Shown here: piece by piece, positions 35,227 through 43,881 of the stretch | Layout of the letters: each line of letters starts with the position of its first letter | Position numbering within the stretch: position 1 is the stretch's first letter | Source of the DNA: Sphingobacteriaceae bacterium GW460-11-11-14-LB5 | GTDB lineage: Bacteria; Bacteroidota; Bacteroidia; Sphingobacteriales; Sphingobacteriaceae | Direction: 5' to 3' | Length of the DNA: 64,000 nt | NCBI GenBank assembly: GCA_002151545.1 | Contig: CP021237.1 | Coordinates: 5,580,001 to 5,644,000 of the forward strand | Notes under the pieces: model-generated | The model's input: only the letters and a program-made list of their open reading frames with translations | Told to the model about the DNA's origin: nothing | The model's database searches: none | Program-made: the position numbers and the translations under genes

Positions 35227-36087
35227 TACCTCAGGTAAAACCACGGTTATGGCAGCAGGAAGAATTTTTGCTTCAACCGTATTCACCCTGCCAATGTATT
35301 CTCCATCAACCTGGAAGTGTGCTTTGTGTTTCGAAGAAATTTTGACTTCAGCAGTTTGAAAAACCTCTATTTTTTTAGGATTGAAAGGCAGTTTGGTGAT
35401 CCATATTTTTAATATCTCGAGGTAAGAGTAATCTTTTACCAAAACCACTTCAAAGAGATTATCGTCTAACTTTCCATCAGGGTTTATTTTTAAGCCAGAA
35501 CCATACATGGTTGCATTGGCTATGGCCACCATGGCTGCTTTAGAAGTAACGGTTTCATCTTTAAGCTTCAATTGTACTTCCATTCTGCTATGGTTCCAAA
35601 GGGCATGCCAGGTGGCTTTTGCATAGCCCCACATCCCGCGTTGAGGCAGGCTATCAAATTTCTTTACCAGGTAAGCATTAAAACCTAAATCGGATAAATG
35701 GATACAGATTTCATCGTTAAGTTTAACCACATGGATTTTTTGTAAACGGCCTTTATCCAAAATGGCTAAAGCCAGTTCAATATCAGTTGGTATGCCTAAT
35801 TCTTTCGCCATCCCATTGGCCGAGCCGGCAGGGATAATGCCAATAGGGGTTTCGGTGTGCAGTAAACATTCGGCCACCAGTTTTAAGGTCCCGTCGCCAC
35901 CAACGGCCACTACACGATCTGCTTTTGCACTTTTAATCCGCGCCTTTATCTTTTCTAAAGAGCAGTCTTCTGGTAATTCAAAAAGATCGATCTCCGTATT
36001 TTTTGCATCGAAATGGGTAGAAATTACTTCCTTCAAGTTAATGTCATGACTGCCTGAGCCTGGGTTGATGATGAATAATAATTTCAT
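35203..36087 (-). CDS. Diacylglycerol/lipid kinase (DagK catalytic family)
   Basis: A 294-aa cytoplasmic or membrane-peripheral kinase of the YegS/DgkB type, making phosphatidic acid from diacylglycerol or a related lipid. The nucleotide-binding motif VGGDGT is at residues 62-67, preceded by NPGSGS (9-14) and followed by GIIPAGSANGMAKELGI. SDLGFNA and DGKLDDNLFEVVLV are typical of the second domain. It is divergent from an App1-type phosphatidate phosphatase gene, which would run the opposite reaction. Confidence 0.9.
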   Translation of the reverse strand: MKLLFIINPGSGSHDINLKEVISTHFDAKNTEIDLFELPEDCSLEKIKARIKSAKADRVVAVGGDGTLKLVAECLLHTETPIGIIPAGSANGMAKELGIPTDIELALAILDKGRLQKIHVVKLNDEICIHLSDLGFNAYLVKKFDSLPQRGMWGYAKATWHALWNHSRMEVQLKLKDETVTSKAAMVAIANATMYGSGLKINPDGKLDDNLFEVVLVKDYSYLEILKIWITKLPFNPKKIEVFQTAEVKISSKHKAHFQVDGEYIGRVNTVEAKILPAAITVVLPEVSDPIATG

Positions 36088-36144
36088 TTGGCTATCTTAA
36101 GTGTACATCACAAACAACTTTTAATAAACTCTGTTTTAATATTG

Positions 36145-37119
36145 ATGAATAAATCTGTAAGCGTTAAAGTATACCATGGCTATGGCCACGCACATAATTT
36201 GGTTGTTTATGGTCATGTTTTTAAACGCAAGGCAAAAACACAGCAGGTTTATAGCAACAATCTCTTTGTTAATATTGCACATCTTTTAAAGCTTTTCATC
36301 TTAAAACCCTATGCTTTTGTAGAGGTACGTTTGCAATTTTTCGACCAGACGATTTACAATAAAACCGAAGGAGATGGCTTTTTTAAATTCGAATGGAAGG
36401 CCGAAAACGATGTGCCTGCGGGCTGGCATTTTGTTAACGTGCAAGCCATTGGTAAAGACGGGACGGTTTTAAGTGAAGGAGAAGGCAGGGTATATGTACC
36501 ACACATTACGCAGTATGCCTTTATTTCTGATGTGGATGATACCGTAATGATTTCTCATTCGGCAACTATTGGGCGGCGGTTAAGGGAGCTGTTTATCAAA
36601 AATCCGCATACACGTAAAACTTTTCCAGAGGCAGCCAGTCACTATCAGCAATTGGCCCTGTCGCACACCGAAGTAAATCAGCCCAATCCCTTTTTTTATG
36701 TAAGCAGCAGCGAATGGAACCTTTACGATTATCTGGTCGAGACTTTCAGATTCAATAAACTGCCGGAAGGTGCTTTCCTTTTAAATACATTAAAACGATG
36801 GAAGGATTTAGTTAGAACAGGTAAAACAGGGCATGAAGGTAAATTATTGAGGGTAATGCGGATTTTAGACGTTTTCCCCAATCAGAAGTTTGTTTTCTTT
36901 GGAGATAACTCCCAGCAGGACCCCGAAATTTATTCAACTATAGTGGAGAAGTATCCAAAAAATATCGAAGCGGTATACATCCGTAATATTCGGCCAGAGA
37001 AAGAAGCAAAAACAAGACAATTGCTTAAAATGGTCGAAGAGAGAGGGGTGAAGGCATGTTTATTTAATTATAGTGAAGAAGCGATCGAACATTCTAAATT
37101 TATAGGCTTGATCCAATAA
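36145..37119 (+). CDS. App1-type phosphatidate phosphatase (DUF2183)
   Basis: A 324-aa HAD-like phosphatase. DVDDT (residues 129-133) is the catalytic DxDxT motif, followed by FFYVSSSEWNLYDYL and FVFFGDNSQQDPEIY, both typical of the yeast App1 catalytic domain; App1 converts phosphatidic acid to diacylglycerol. No signal peptide. The frame is open to a TTG at 36088 that abuts the kinase start; the ATG at 36145 leaves a 57-bp shared promoter gap and is preferred. Confidence 0.88.
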   Translation: MNKSVSVKVYHGYGHAHNLVVYGHVFKRKAKTQQVYSNNLFVNIAHLLKLFILKPYAFVEVRLQFFDQTIYNKTEGDGFFKFEWKAENDVPAGWHFVNVQAIGKDGTVLSEGEGRVYVPHITQYAFISDVDDTVMISHSATIGRRLRELFIKNPHTRKTFPEAASHYQQLALSHTEVNQPNPFFYVSSSEWNLYDYLVETFRFNKLPEGAFLLNTLKRWKDLVRTGKTGHEGKLLRVMRILDVFPNQKFVFFGDNSQQDPEIYSTIVEKYPKNIEAVYIRNIRPEKEAKTRQLLKMVEERGVKACLFNYSEEAIEHSKFIGLIQ

Positions 37120-37432
37120 TTTGGAGCGCAGTTGTTGTGCTCATCGGTTTCAACAGTCCCGCTTTCTTTCCTGCCCCGATGAAGTATCGTGGGCATCCAT
37201 TCAATCGGGGCTAGGTATAGCGTTTTTTGCTAATGGAAACAGGCCACAGTTCAATAAACCCGACAGCAGCGGGCATCCCGATTTTGCCATCGGGATAAAG
37301 CGAATGGCGGGACTTTCGGATCCGATAAACATAGAACCCTGCTTTTCAAAAAAATGTATACAGATTTTGCTTCGCAGCCCCTTCGGGTTCTTCACTGCGG
37401 TCGAAATGACGGAACGATATAGATTATCCAAA
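37120..37432. repeat. Repeat-filled gap; AGAACCCTG family copy 2 at 37252-37347
   Basis: A 313-bp gap without a gene. It holds ATAAACCCGACAGCAGCGGG, a hairpin CATCCCGAT/ATCGGGAT (near 37273-37297), GGCGGGACTTTCGGA and ATAGAACCCTGCTTTTC, parallel to 30350-30450. A further block at 37376-37414 (CAGCCCCTTCGGG ... CGGTCGAAATGACGG) resembles the GTCAT-type repeats. Confidence 0.6.
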
Positions 37433-37801
37433 TCAAGAAATCGACTTCCCGAACGGGGTGAAAGCCAAATTCATTAACTTAAAATGCTGGCGCCCGAATG
37501 GAATACCCACAATGGTAATGCAAAGCAGGATACCAAAAAATAAATGGGTCAATGCAATCCAGAAACCACCACATAAAATCCAGATCAGGTTCATAATGGT
37601 AGACAGGCAGCCTGTATTTGATGAAGTATCGGTGATTTTAACCCCAAACGGAGCAAGGCCTACAATGGCGAATTTAAAACATTGGATACCAAAAGGAATA
37701 CCCACAATGGTTAGGCAAAGGATTAGCCCCCCGATAATGTATTCAAAGAAAATAAAGATACCGCCAAAAATAATCCAGATAATATTGCCTAAAAAGTTCA
37801 T
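37433..37801 (-). CDS. YccF-family inner-membrane protein
   Basis: A 122-aa protein made of two similar halves: NIIWIIFGGIFIFFEYIIGGL ... TIVGIPFGIQCFKFA ... PFG and NLIWILCGGFWIALTHLFFG ... TIVGIPFGRQHFKLM ... PFG. Each half has two hydrophobic spans. The duplicated TIVGIPFGxQxFK motif is the YccF signature. Function unknown in the family. It stands alone between repeats and a plus-strand gene. Confidence 0.9.
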   Translation of the reverse strand: MNFLGNIIWIIFGGIFIFFEYIIGGLILCLTIVGIPFGIQCFKFAIVGLAPFGVKITDTSSNTGCLSTIMNLIWILCGGFWIALTHLFFGILLCITIVGIPFGRQHFKLMNLAFTPFGKSIS

Positions 37802-37909
37802 TATATTTTTTAAAGGTTAAGATTTAATATTGGGTATTTTGTTACAGTTTATTCATGCATTCTACTTGTATTCTTTGTAATTTAGAATTACACACAAAAG
37901 AAACACAAC

Positions 37910-38260
37910 ATGAAAAAATTAATTCTTGCAGCGGCAATTGTCGCGTGCTTTGGGCTGTCTAATGCCAAAGGACAAAATGTAAACGGCTTTAAATTAAGCG
38001 ACATCAAGGTAGAATACATTGAGGTAAAACCGATTTACAACGGTGGCGATACCTATATTGCCAGAATAGATTATGGACAAAAATTCAAAAGAAATAAAGA
38101 ATTGAACGTAAGAGACGACGATGGAAATGATTTACTTTTCAATTCTCAGATGGATTGCCTCAATAAACTGAAAAGATATGGTTATGAACTTTTTAATACC
38201 TATACCGATCAGATTGATAAGGACAGCAGCAGGCCTGTGTATGTATTGAAAAGGAAATAA
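37910..38260 (+). CDS. Small exported protein of unknown function
   Basis: A 116-aa protein with a clear signal peptide (KKLILAAAIVACFGLSNAKG). The mature part is charged, with two Cys-free beta-like stretches (YIEVKPIYNGGDTYIARIDYG) and MDCLNKLKRYGYELFNTYTD. It resembles short periplasmic proteins common in Pedobacter, but no domain is recognised. It ends at a bidirectional terminator. Confidence 0.6.
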   Translation: MKKLILAAAIVACFGLSNAKGQNVNGFKLSDIKVEYIEVKPIYNGGDTYIARIDYGQKFKRNKELNVRDDDGNDLLFNSQMDCLNKLKRYGYELFNTYTDQIDKDSSRPVYVLKRK

Positions 38261-38269
38261 ATAAAAAAG

Positions 38270-38312
38270 AAGTCAAGTTTAATAGCCAAGGTGCTATGAA
38301 ACTTGACTTTTT
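38270..38312. terminator. Bidirectional terminator
   Basis: AAGTCAAGTTT (38270-38280) pairs perfectly with AAACTTGACTT (38299-38309), with an inner TAGC/GCTA pair in the loop. A-rich upstream and T-rich downstream bases let it serve both the 37910 gene and the convergent DUF1501 gene. Confidence 0.88.
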
Positions 38313-38319
38313 GGTAAAC

Positions 38320-39519
38320 CTATATAAAATCGAGTGTATTAAATTTTTTGTTCAGGATATCAGCATTGTTTACATCCAGCCATTTATCTAAGATGGTACC
38401 ATAAACCTGCCTGAAATCCAGCTGGTATTTTAAATCGCCTGTATCCAGATCGCTTAGATTAGGCGCAGCATTAAAAATCCCTTGTTTCTTTAATTTTCCA
38501 CCAAAAACAAACATGTTATTTGCCGTTCCATGATCGGTACCATTACTGGCATTTTGCTCTACCCTACGGCCAAATTCAGAGAAAGTAATCACCAAGGTAT
38601 CTTCCAGTTTATTGTTTGATTTTAAATCTTTTAAAAAAGCAGCCATACCCTCACTGTATTGTTTAAGCAAATTGCCTTGCTGACCAATCTGATTCACGTG
38701 TGTATCGAAACCACTTAACGACACATAATAAACCCTGGTTTTTAATCCCGAAGAAATAAATTTAGAAACGGTTTTCAACTGGTTTGCAAAGCCTGAAGTA
38801 GGGTAAGTGGATTTAGACTGGTAAATTTTAGATGTATTCTGGATATAATTGGCAGAAGATGACGTTTCGATCATGGTTTTGTATAAATAACCTAAATTAT
38901 CTTCATCCAAATGTTCCTTATCATTCTGCAACATCGCTTTAAAAAACGGATCGTTTGTATTACGGAACAAAGCCGCAGGATCTTTTAAGGCAATTCCTTT
39001 TTTGGTTTGCCCTTTCATGGCCAGAGAAAGTGAGTCATCCACTTCTATCGCCGTATAGGGAAATTTGCAGGTCTGGCAATTGCTATCTAAATAGCGGCCA
39101 ATCCATCCGGTTGATAGAAACTGATTGCTATCGCTCCCTGTTTGCCAGATATCCATCGAACGGAAATGTGAACGGTCGGGATTGGGGTAGCCAACATCAT
39201 TGATAATGGTCATCCAACCTTGATCATAAATTTCTTGCAGGGCGGCCATGTTCGGATTTAGCCCTTGCATATCGTTCAGTTTAATCACCTCTTCAGGTTT
39301 AATGGCAATACTTTTTCTTTTTTGATAATAAATATCGTTTCCAAAGGGAATAACGGTATTTAAACCATCATTTCCGCCAGAAAGCTGTACCACAACCAGG
39401 TTTTTATAAAGACTCAGTTCATCAAGCGCCATGGCCTCCAGTGGTTTCATAAAAGCCGGAACGAATAGCGAACCTGCTGCAACAAATCCTGTATTTCTTA
39501 AAAAGTTTCTTCTGTTCAT
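38320..39519 (-). CDS. DUF1501 protein with Tat signal
   Basis: A 399-aa protein of the alkaline-phosphatase-like DUF1501 family. The N-terminus MNRRNFLRNTGFVAAGSLF is a twin-arginine signal, so it is exported folded. Family stretches: VVQLSGGNDGLNTVIPFGN, SHFRSMDIWQTG, YVSLSGFDTHVNQ, VITFSEFGRRVEQN and GTDHGTANNMFVFGG. The frame extends to a TTG at 39555, but the ATG at 39519 places the Tat motif correctly. It is downstream of the DUF1800 gene, its usual partner. Confidence 0.92.
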   Translation of the reverse strand: MNRRNFLRNTGFVAAGSLFVPAFMKPLEAMALDELSLYKNLVVVQLSGGNDGLNTVIPFGNDIYYQKRKSIAIKPEEVIKLNDMQGLNPNMAALQEIYDQGWMTIINDVGYPNPDRSHFRSMDIWQTGSDSNQFLSTGWIGRYLDSNCQTCKFPYTAIEVDDSLSLAMKGQTKKGIALKDPAALFRNTNDPFFKAMLQNDKEHLDEDNLGYLYKTMIETSSSANYIQNTSKIYQSKSTYPTSGFANQLKTVSKFISSGLKTRVYYVSLSGFDTHVNQIGQQGNLLKQYSEGMAAFLKDLKSNNKLEDTLVITFSEFGRRVEQNASNGTDHGTANNMFVFGGKLKKQGIFNAAPNLSDLDTGDLKYQLDFRQVYGTILDKWLDVNNADILNKKFNTLDFI

Positions 39520-39615
39520 CTTGTTAATGTTTTGGTTCGCTTTTTCATCAGTCAATAGTTCATTGGTTTGGGTGTTTAGCTAATGGGCTCTTCACCATCA
39601 ACTATTAACTGTTCT

Positions 39616-41058
39616 CTAGCACAACTGATACTCGGGCATGCTGGTAATTTCTACTGCTGTACTTCGCAATCCTTTATTATCGCTTACCATCGTTGTGATT
39701 TTGGCGTTTAATTTGGGCTGCAATAAAAACTCGGTAAGTTCCAATGGCGTTAATCCCTTTGGTAAGGTATTTAAAAATTTAGGCCAGTCTGCATTTGCGT
39801 TTACATACGATTTTGGTTTCATGTTGGCATTTGCATTGCTGGTAGCTGTCCGGCTTAAGGCAATTACGGCCTCGTCTTCAGGATCAGCTTTACCGCTGAA
39901 ATCGATTTCCCCATCATTTAAAACAAGAGAGGGAATGCGCATCCTTAACATTAACGATGAACTATCAATCCAGCTTTGTCCGCCAGGCCAGCCTGCAACA
40001 TTAGGTGGGTTAAATAAATATTGCCCCAAACTGCTTTGTAGCTGTATTAAAACCTGTGGTTTGTTGTAGGTAACATAAAACTCGCGACTTAAACCCACTA
40101 AAAATTCGGCTGGTGACTTAATTTTTGTGCCTACATTTTCAGGGCTATAGAACCAATCAGCTGTAAACATTTTTTTCATCATCGAGGCGATGTCGTATTT
40201 CGAGTTGTAAAAATGAGTAGCAAGTTCTTTAATGTGCGCCTCGTTTGGGTTATCATTTACGAAGAATTTATATACTTTCCGGGCGATAAACTGTGCGGTT
40301 TCTGGTTTCTCGAGGATAATATCGATAATGTTTTCGCCTTCAAAATTCCCGATTTTACCAAAGAATGTTTTTGTTCCGGCATCGTGCAGATTTTGTCTGA
40401 AAATAAATGAGCCGTCCTTGTCGTACATCCAGCCGGTAAATGAGCGGGCAGACTCTTTAATGTCCTGCTCGGTATAATTTCCCCTGCCTAAGGTGAAAAG
40501 TTCCATGAGCTCGCGTGCGAAGTTCTCATTTGGTTTACCTTTTCTGTTCTGCTGGTTATTCAGGTATTGCAACATTGCCGGCGACTTAGAAACCTCAACC
40601 AGTAAAGTTTTAAAGCTTCCTAAGGCATTTGTTCTTTGAATATTGTTTAACTGTTGCGCAAAAAAAGGGTTGTTGCTGCGGCAGGCAAAATGGCCATGCC
40701 AAAAGAGCGTCATCTTTTCCCTTAGCGGGGCATCGGTATTGATCATTTTGTTAATGAAAGCAATATTCAGGTCGCGGCTTACTTCGTTTTGCTCGCGCAC
40801 AATCTGCTGGCGCATTTTCTTTTCTTCATCGGTCAGGTCTTTTTTTGAGTATAAACCCGCCTGAACCAGAAGCTGGCGCTTCGATTCGTAATCGTTCACT
40901 AAATTGATGGGATCGTTTTTTTGAGAATCTTTAAGCAGATTATCCACCACCTTATCGATGTTTTTCCTGCTTAATTTTTGTAAGTCTGCATAAGAAATCC
41001 CGAAACCCGCCCGGTTATAAAGATGTTTTACTTTTAAGAAATTATCTTTTGCGCTCAT
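39616..41058 (-). CDS. DUF1800 family protein
   Basis: A 480-aa protein starting MSAKDNFLKVKHLYNRAGFG. Family stretches: REKMTLFWHGHFACRS, NENFARELMELFTLGRGNYTEQDIKESARSFTGW, TFFGKIGNFEG and FNPPNVAGWPGGQSWIDSS. No signal peptide or Tat motif is present, although its partner has one; it may be carried out with the partner or act inside. The DUF1800-DUF1501 order is widely conserved, but the function is unknown. Confidence 0.9.
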   Translation of the reverse strand: MSAKDNFLKVKHLYNRAGFGISYADLQKLSRKNIDKVVDNLLKDSQKNDPINLVNDYESKRQLLVQAGLYSKKDLTDEEKKMRQQIVREQNEVSRDLNIAFINKMINTDAPLREKMTLFWHGHFACRSNNPFFAQQLNNIQRTNALGSFKTLLVEVSKSPAMLQYLNNQQNRKGKPNENFARELMELFTLGRGNYTEQDIKESARSFTGWMYDKDGSFIFRQNLHDAGTKTFFGKIGNFEGENIIDIILEKPETAQFIARKVYKFFVNDNPNEAHIKELATHFYNSKYDIASMMKKMFTADWFYSPENVGTKIKSPAEFLVGLSREFYVTYNKPQVLIQLQSSLGQYLFNPPNVAGWPGGQSWIDSSSLMLRMRIPSLVLNDGEIDFSGKADPEDEAVIALSRTATSNANANMKPKSYVNANADWPKFLNTLPKGLTPLELTEFLLQPKLNAKITTMVSDNKGLRSTAVEITSMPEYQLC

Positions 41059-41131
41059 AATGGACTGTTTTACAGTATGACATATTTAAAACGCCAGGGT
41101 TTAATCTTTGTTTTCTTTCTTATTTTTGTTT

Positions 41132-41764
41132 ATGTTTTTTCAGTTACCAGATGATCACCCGGGCTTTCCTGATCCGGCCTTGGCAGAAGAGGACGGTTTA
41201 TTGGCTATTGGCGGTGATTTAAGTACGGAGCGGTTGTTAATGGCCTATTCGAATGGAATATTTCCATGGTTTAGTGAAGGTGAGCCCATCCTTTGGTATT
41301 CGCCACACGAGCGATGTGTAATTTATCCTGATCAGATCAGGATCAGTAAAAGCATGCGTAAAATTTTAAAGCAGGAAATTTTCAAGATTACTTTTAACCA
41401 GGCTTTTGCCGAAGTGATCCGCAATTGTGCAACTACTGAAAGGAAAGGGCAGGATGGCACCTGGATTACCAACGAAATGCAAGCGGCTTACATTAATCTC
41501 CATCAGCAAGGTTATGCGCACAGTGTAGAGGTTTGGCAAGCTGATCAACTGGTTGGCGGGCTCTATGGTTTAAAAGTAAACCGCGTTTTTTGTGGCGAAA
41601 GTATGTTTAGCCATGTAAGTAATGCTTCTAAAGCCGCATTGATTTTTTTAAGCAAAATGAATATCGATTTAATTGATTGCCAGTTACCGAACGATCATTT
41701 AATGAGCTTAGGCGCCGAAATGATGGACAGGGAAACATTTATGGGTATTTTGAGAAAAGACTAA
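41132..41764 (+). CDS. aat: Leucyl/phenylalanyl-tRNA-protein transferase
   Basis: A 210-aa enzyme that attaches Leu or Phe to proteins with N-terminal Arg or Lys, marking them for ClpAP (N-end rule). Motifs: FPDPALAEEDGLLAIGGDLS, YSNGIFPWF, WYSPHERCV, DGTWITNEMQAAY, HSVEVW, GGLYGLKVNRVFCGESMFS and DCQLPNDHL. The frame extends to a TTG at 41108; the ATG at 41132 gives the normal N-terminus. A -7 box TATTTTTG is at 41121-41128, so the leader would be extremely short. Divergent from DUF1800. Confidence 0.95.
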   Translation: MFFQLPDDHPGFPDPALAEEDGLLAIGGDLSTERLLMAYSNGIFPWFSEGEPILWYSPHERCVIYPDQIRISKSMRKILKQEIFKITFNQAFAEVIRNCATTERKGQDGTWITNEMQAAYINLHQQGYAHSVEVWQADQLVGGLYGLKVNRVFCGESMFSHVSNASKAALIFLSKMNIDLIDCQLPNDHLMSLGAEMMDRETFMGILRKD

Positions 41765-42357
41765 TCTTTATTCTCTAGCGATTGATGTATAGCCCGTTCA
41801 ATTCTGGTATCAGGTATAAACCAAATGGCCGCAACAATTACATACATCGAACAGCCAATCCATGGGTTTATGAAGCTAAGCCCAATGCCCAATGCATAAA
41901 AAACTAAAGAAATTTTCCCTTTACTATCGTTGCCTATTGCTTCAACGACAAGCGAGTGTGCACCCTCTGTTTTTTTAATCGTGATAACCAGGATTAAGTA
42001 GGCAATTGCCGCTAAAAACAATACGATACCATAAGCCACAACCGGCCAAAAGGCAAAGTGATTTTCACCCATCCATCCGGCCGTAACCGGGAAAAGCGAT
42101 AACCAGAACAGTAAGTTTAAATTAGCCCATAACATTGATCCGCTTACTTTTTTTACGGCATGCATGAGGTGATGGTGGTTGTTCCAGTAAATACCTACGT
42201 AGGTGAAACTTAAAACATAGCTGATAAATTTCGGAATAAGGGGCTTTAAGCTGGCCAATGTATCGCCATGCTCCGGTACTTTAATCTCTAAAACCATAAT
42301 GGTGATGATAATTGCAATTACGCCATCACTAAATGCTTCTAATCTGCCTTTGTTCAT
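41761..42357 (-). CDS. TMEM175-type potassium channel (DUF1211)
   Basis: A 198-aa membrane protein with six spans. The first span carries the family filter-helix signature RLEAFSDGVIAIIITI (Arg5, FSDG 9-12), as in bacterial TMEM175 channels, which form tetramers that leak potassium. NHHHLMHAV lies in the third span region. The frame extends to 42396; the ATG at 42357 puts the signature at the N-terminus as usual. Convergent with aat, overlapping by 4 bp at the stops. Confidence 0.9.
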   Translation of the reverse strand: MNKGRLEAFSDGVIAIIITIMVLEIKVPEHGDTLASLKPLIPKFISYVLSFTYVGIYWNNHHHLMHAVKKVSGSMLWANLNLLFWLSLFPVTAGWMGENHFAFWPVVAYGIVLFLAAIAYLILVITIKKTEGAHSLVVEAIGNDSKGKISLVFYALGIGLSFINPWIGCSMYVIVAAIWFIPDTRIERAIHQSLENKD

Positions 42358-42404
42358 AAAATTCAACGCTAATAATCTGATGCAATTATCCGTCAAATTA
42401 TCTT

Positions 42405-42443
42405 ATAAAACAAAACCTGCAAGCTTTTGGCCTGCAGGTTTTG
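42405..42443 (-). terminator. Terminator after DUF1080 gene
   Basis: An 11-bp perfect stem CAAAACCTGCA/TGCAGGTTTTG (42411-42421 and 42433-42443) with an 11-nt loop. On the minus strand it is followed by TTTTATAAG. Confidence 0.8.
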
Positions 42444-42524
42444 TATTGTTGTTTTGTTGTAGCGATAAAATCGCAATTTTCAATAATCCTCGTTACAAAC
42501 GAGGACTATATTGTTGTTTTGTTG
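42444..42524. repeat. Two small hairpins inside a 16-bp direct repeat
   Basis: TATTGTTGTTTTGTTG occurs perfectly at 42444-42459 and 42509-42524. Between them lie GCGAT-AAA-ATCGC and TCCTCGTT-ACA-AACGAGGA. This is the shape of a REP-type element bounded by a duplication. Confidence 0.65.
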
Positions 42525-42527
42525 AAA

Positions 42528-43310
42528 TTATAATTCTCTAACCCAAATGTTTCTGTAACTAATCGCAGGACTTGGATCGCCGTGATCTTGTAATTTAATT
42601 GAAGAAGGGCCATGTTTTTTGTATTCAGGGGCACCGATATACCTGGTTTCGCCCTTTAATACAAAACCATTCTGTAAAAGTACGCCATTTAAAAATACGG
42701 TAACGCTCGCAGGTTTTTGTACGGTTCCATCTTCGTTAAAACGTGGTGCGTTCCAAATGATATCGTAATATTGCCACTCGCCTGGTTTTTTGTTGGCATT
42801 GGCTAATGGAATCGCTTGTTTGTAAACACTACCTGTTTGTCCGTTCACATAAGTCTTGTTGTTATAAGCATCCATAATCTGGATTTCATAACCATTATCG
42901 CCGCCGCCGGTTGAGGCTAAAAATACCCCGCTGTTGCCACGGGCCTGACCTTCGCCCGATATGTTTTCAGGGATTTTCCATTCCATATGCAGCTGGTAAT
43001 CGGTAAACTTTTTATTCGTTTCAATGTTTCCAGTCCCTTTTTTAACGGTGAAAAATCCATCGTCGATTGTCCATTCGGCTGGTTTAGATGGATCTTTAAC
43101 TGAATGCCATGCATCTAAATTTCTGCCACCAAAAAGAATGGTTGCATCAGATGGCGCATCCTGAGGCAATTTACCTGGTGTAACAACCTTTGGAACGGGT
43201 TCCCAAACCTCGGTTGTTTTTGGGTCTTTGGCAGGATCTGGTTTTTTATCTTGTGCCATCGCTTGCCCTGCAAAAAGCGCAGGAATAAATAATAGTGTAT
43301 ACTTGTTCAT
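42528..43310 (-). CDS. DUF1080 (3-keto-disaccharide hydrolase) family protein
   Basis: A 260-aa exported protein with signal peptide LLFIPALFAGQAMA. The lectin-like jelly-roll domain (about residues 55-258) shows LFGGRNLDAWHSV, DYQLHMEWKIPE, GNSGVFLAS, YEIQIMDAYNN and SIKLQDHGDPSPAISYRNIWVREL. The domain occurs in enzymes of 3-keto-sugar metabolism and in sugar-binding proteins of Bacteroidota and Planctomycetes; whether this one is catalytic is not shown. Monocistronic. Confidence 0.9.
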   Translation of the reverse strand: MNKYTLLFIPALFAGQAMAQDKKPDPAKDPKTTEVWEPVPKVVTPGKLPQDAPSDATILFGGRNLDAWHSVKDPSKPAEWTIDDGFFTVKKGTGNIETNKKFTDYQLHMEWKIPENISGEGQARGNSGVFLASTGGGDNGYEIQIMDAYNNKTYVNGQTGSVYKQAIPLANANKKPGEWQYYDIIWNAPRFNEDGTVQKPASVTVFLNGVLLQNGFVLKGETRYIGAPEYKKHGPSSIKLQDHGDPSPAISYRNIWVREL

Positions 43311-43375
43311 GATTGTGGTTTAACTTTTTAAAGTTAACCAGTTTATTAAGAAATGGAAATTTGGTATTTAAAATT

Positions 43376-43693
43376 TTACCCCAAATCGTCAACAACGTAA
43401 GTTTCGCTAATAATTACTTCATCAGGCGCAATGTCTGCGCTGCGCTGTTCTGCCAAATCGCGCATAGGGCAATAACCTGTAATGCCGCGGTACAATAATC
43501 CTGCACCAATTGCAGCACCGGTTAAACCAATTACCGGATGCGAAAAAATGCTGGTGATGCCTTTAAAAAGTAAATATGTTCCTGCCGCGCCAGATAACCA
43601 GCGCTCAGATTTTGAAACGTTTTCGAATAATTCCGGATACTTCCAGGCTTCTTTAACGTTATTTACAGCAGTATTAAAATCTTGATTTGTCAT
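43376..43693 (-). CDS. DUF2892-like membrane protein
   Basis: A 105-aa protein with two hydrophobic segments. SERWLSGAAGTYLLFKGI and GLTGAAIGAGLLYRGITGYCPM match the DUF2892/YgaP-type membrane module. The 30-residue tail ends in acidic residues. Function unknown. Confidence 0.7.
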   Translation of the reverse strand: MTNQDFNTAVNNVKEAWKYPELFENVSKSERWLSGAAGTYLLFKGITSIFSHPVIGLTGAAIGAGLLYRGITGYCPMRDLAEQRSADIAPDEVIISETYVVDDLG

Positions 43694-43780
43694 GATGGTA
43701 GAATTTATGTTCTACTGTATAACAAGTAAGAGGGAATTGAGTTTTGAAAAGAAAATTAAATGTGTGGCCCATAAGATTTA

Positions 43781-43866
43781 TCGTCATTTCGAGCGGAGTG
43801 CAACGTAGTCGAGAAATCTATTAAGATAGATCTCTCCATTCCACTGCGTTTCAGTCGAGATGACGA
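43781..43866. repeat. GTCAT-type palindromic repeat
   Basis: Near-perfect inverted ends TCGTCATTTCGA and TCGAGATGACGA; inner AGATCT-centred palindrome. The gap 43694-43881 holds little else. Confidence 0.75.
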
Positions 43867-43881
43867 GTTAATATTGAATGC

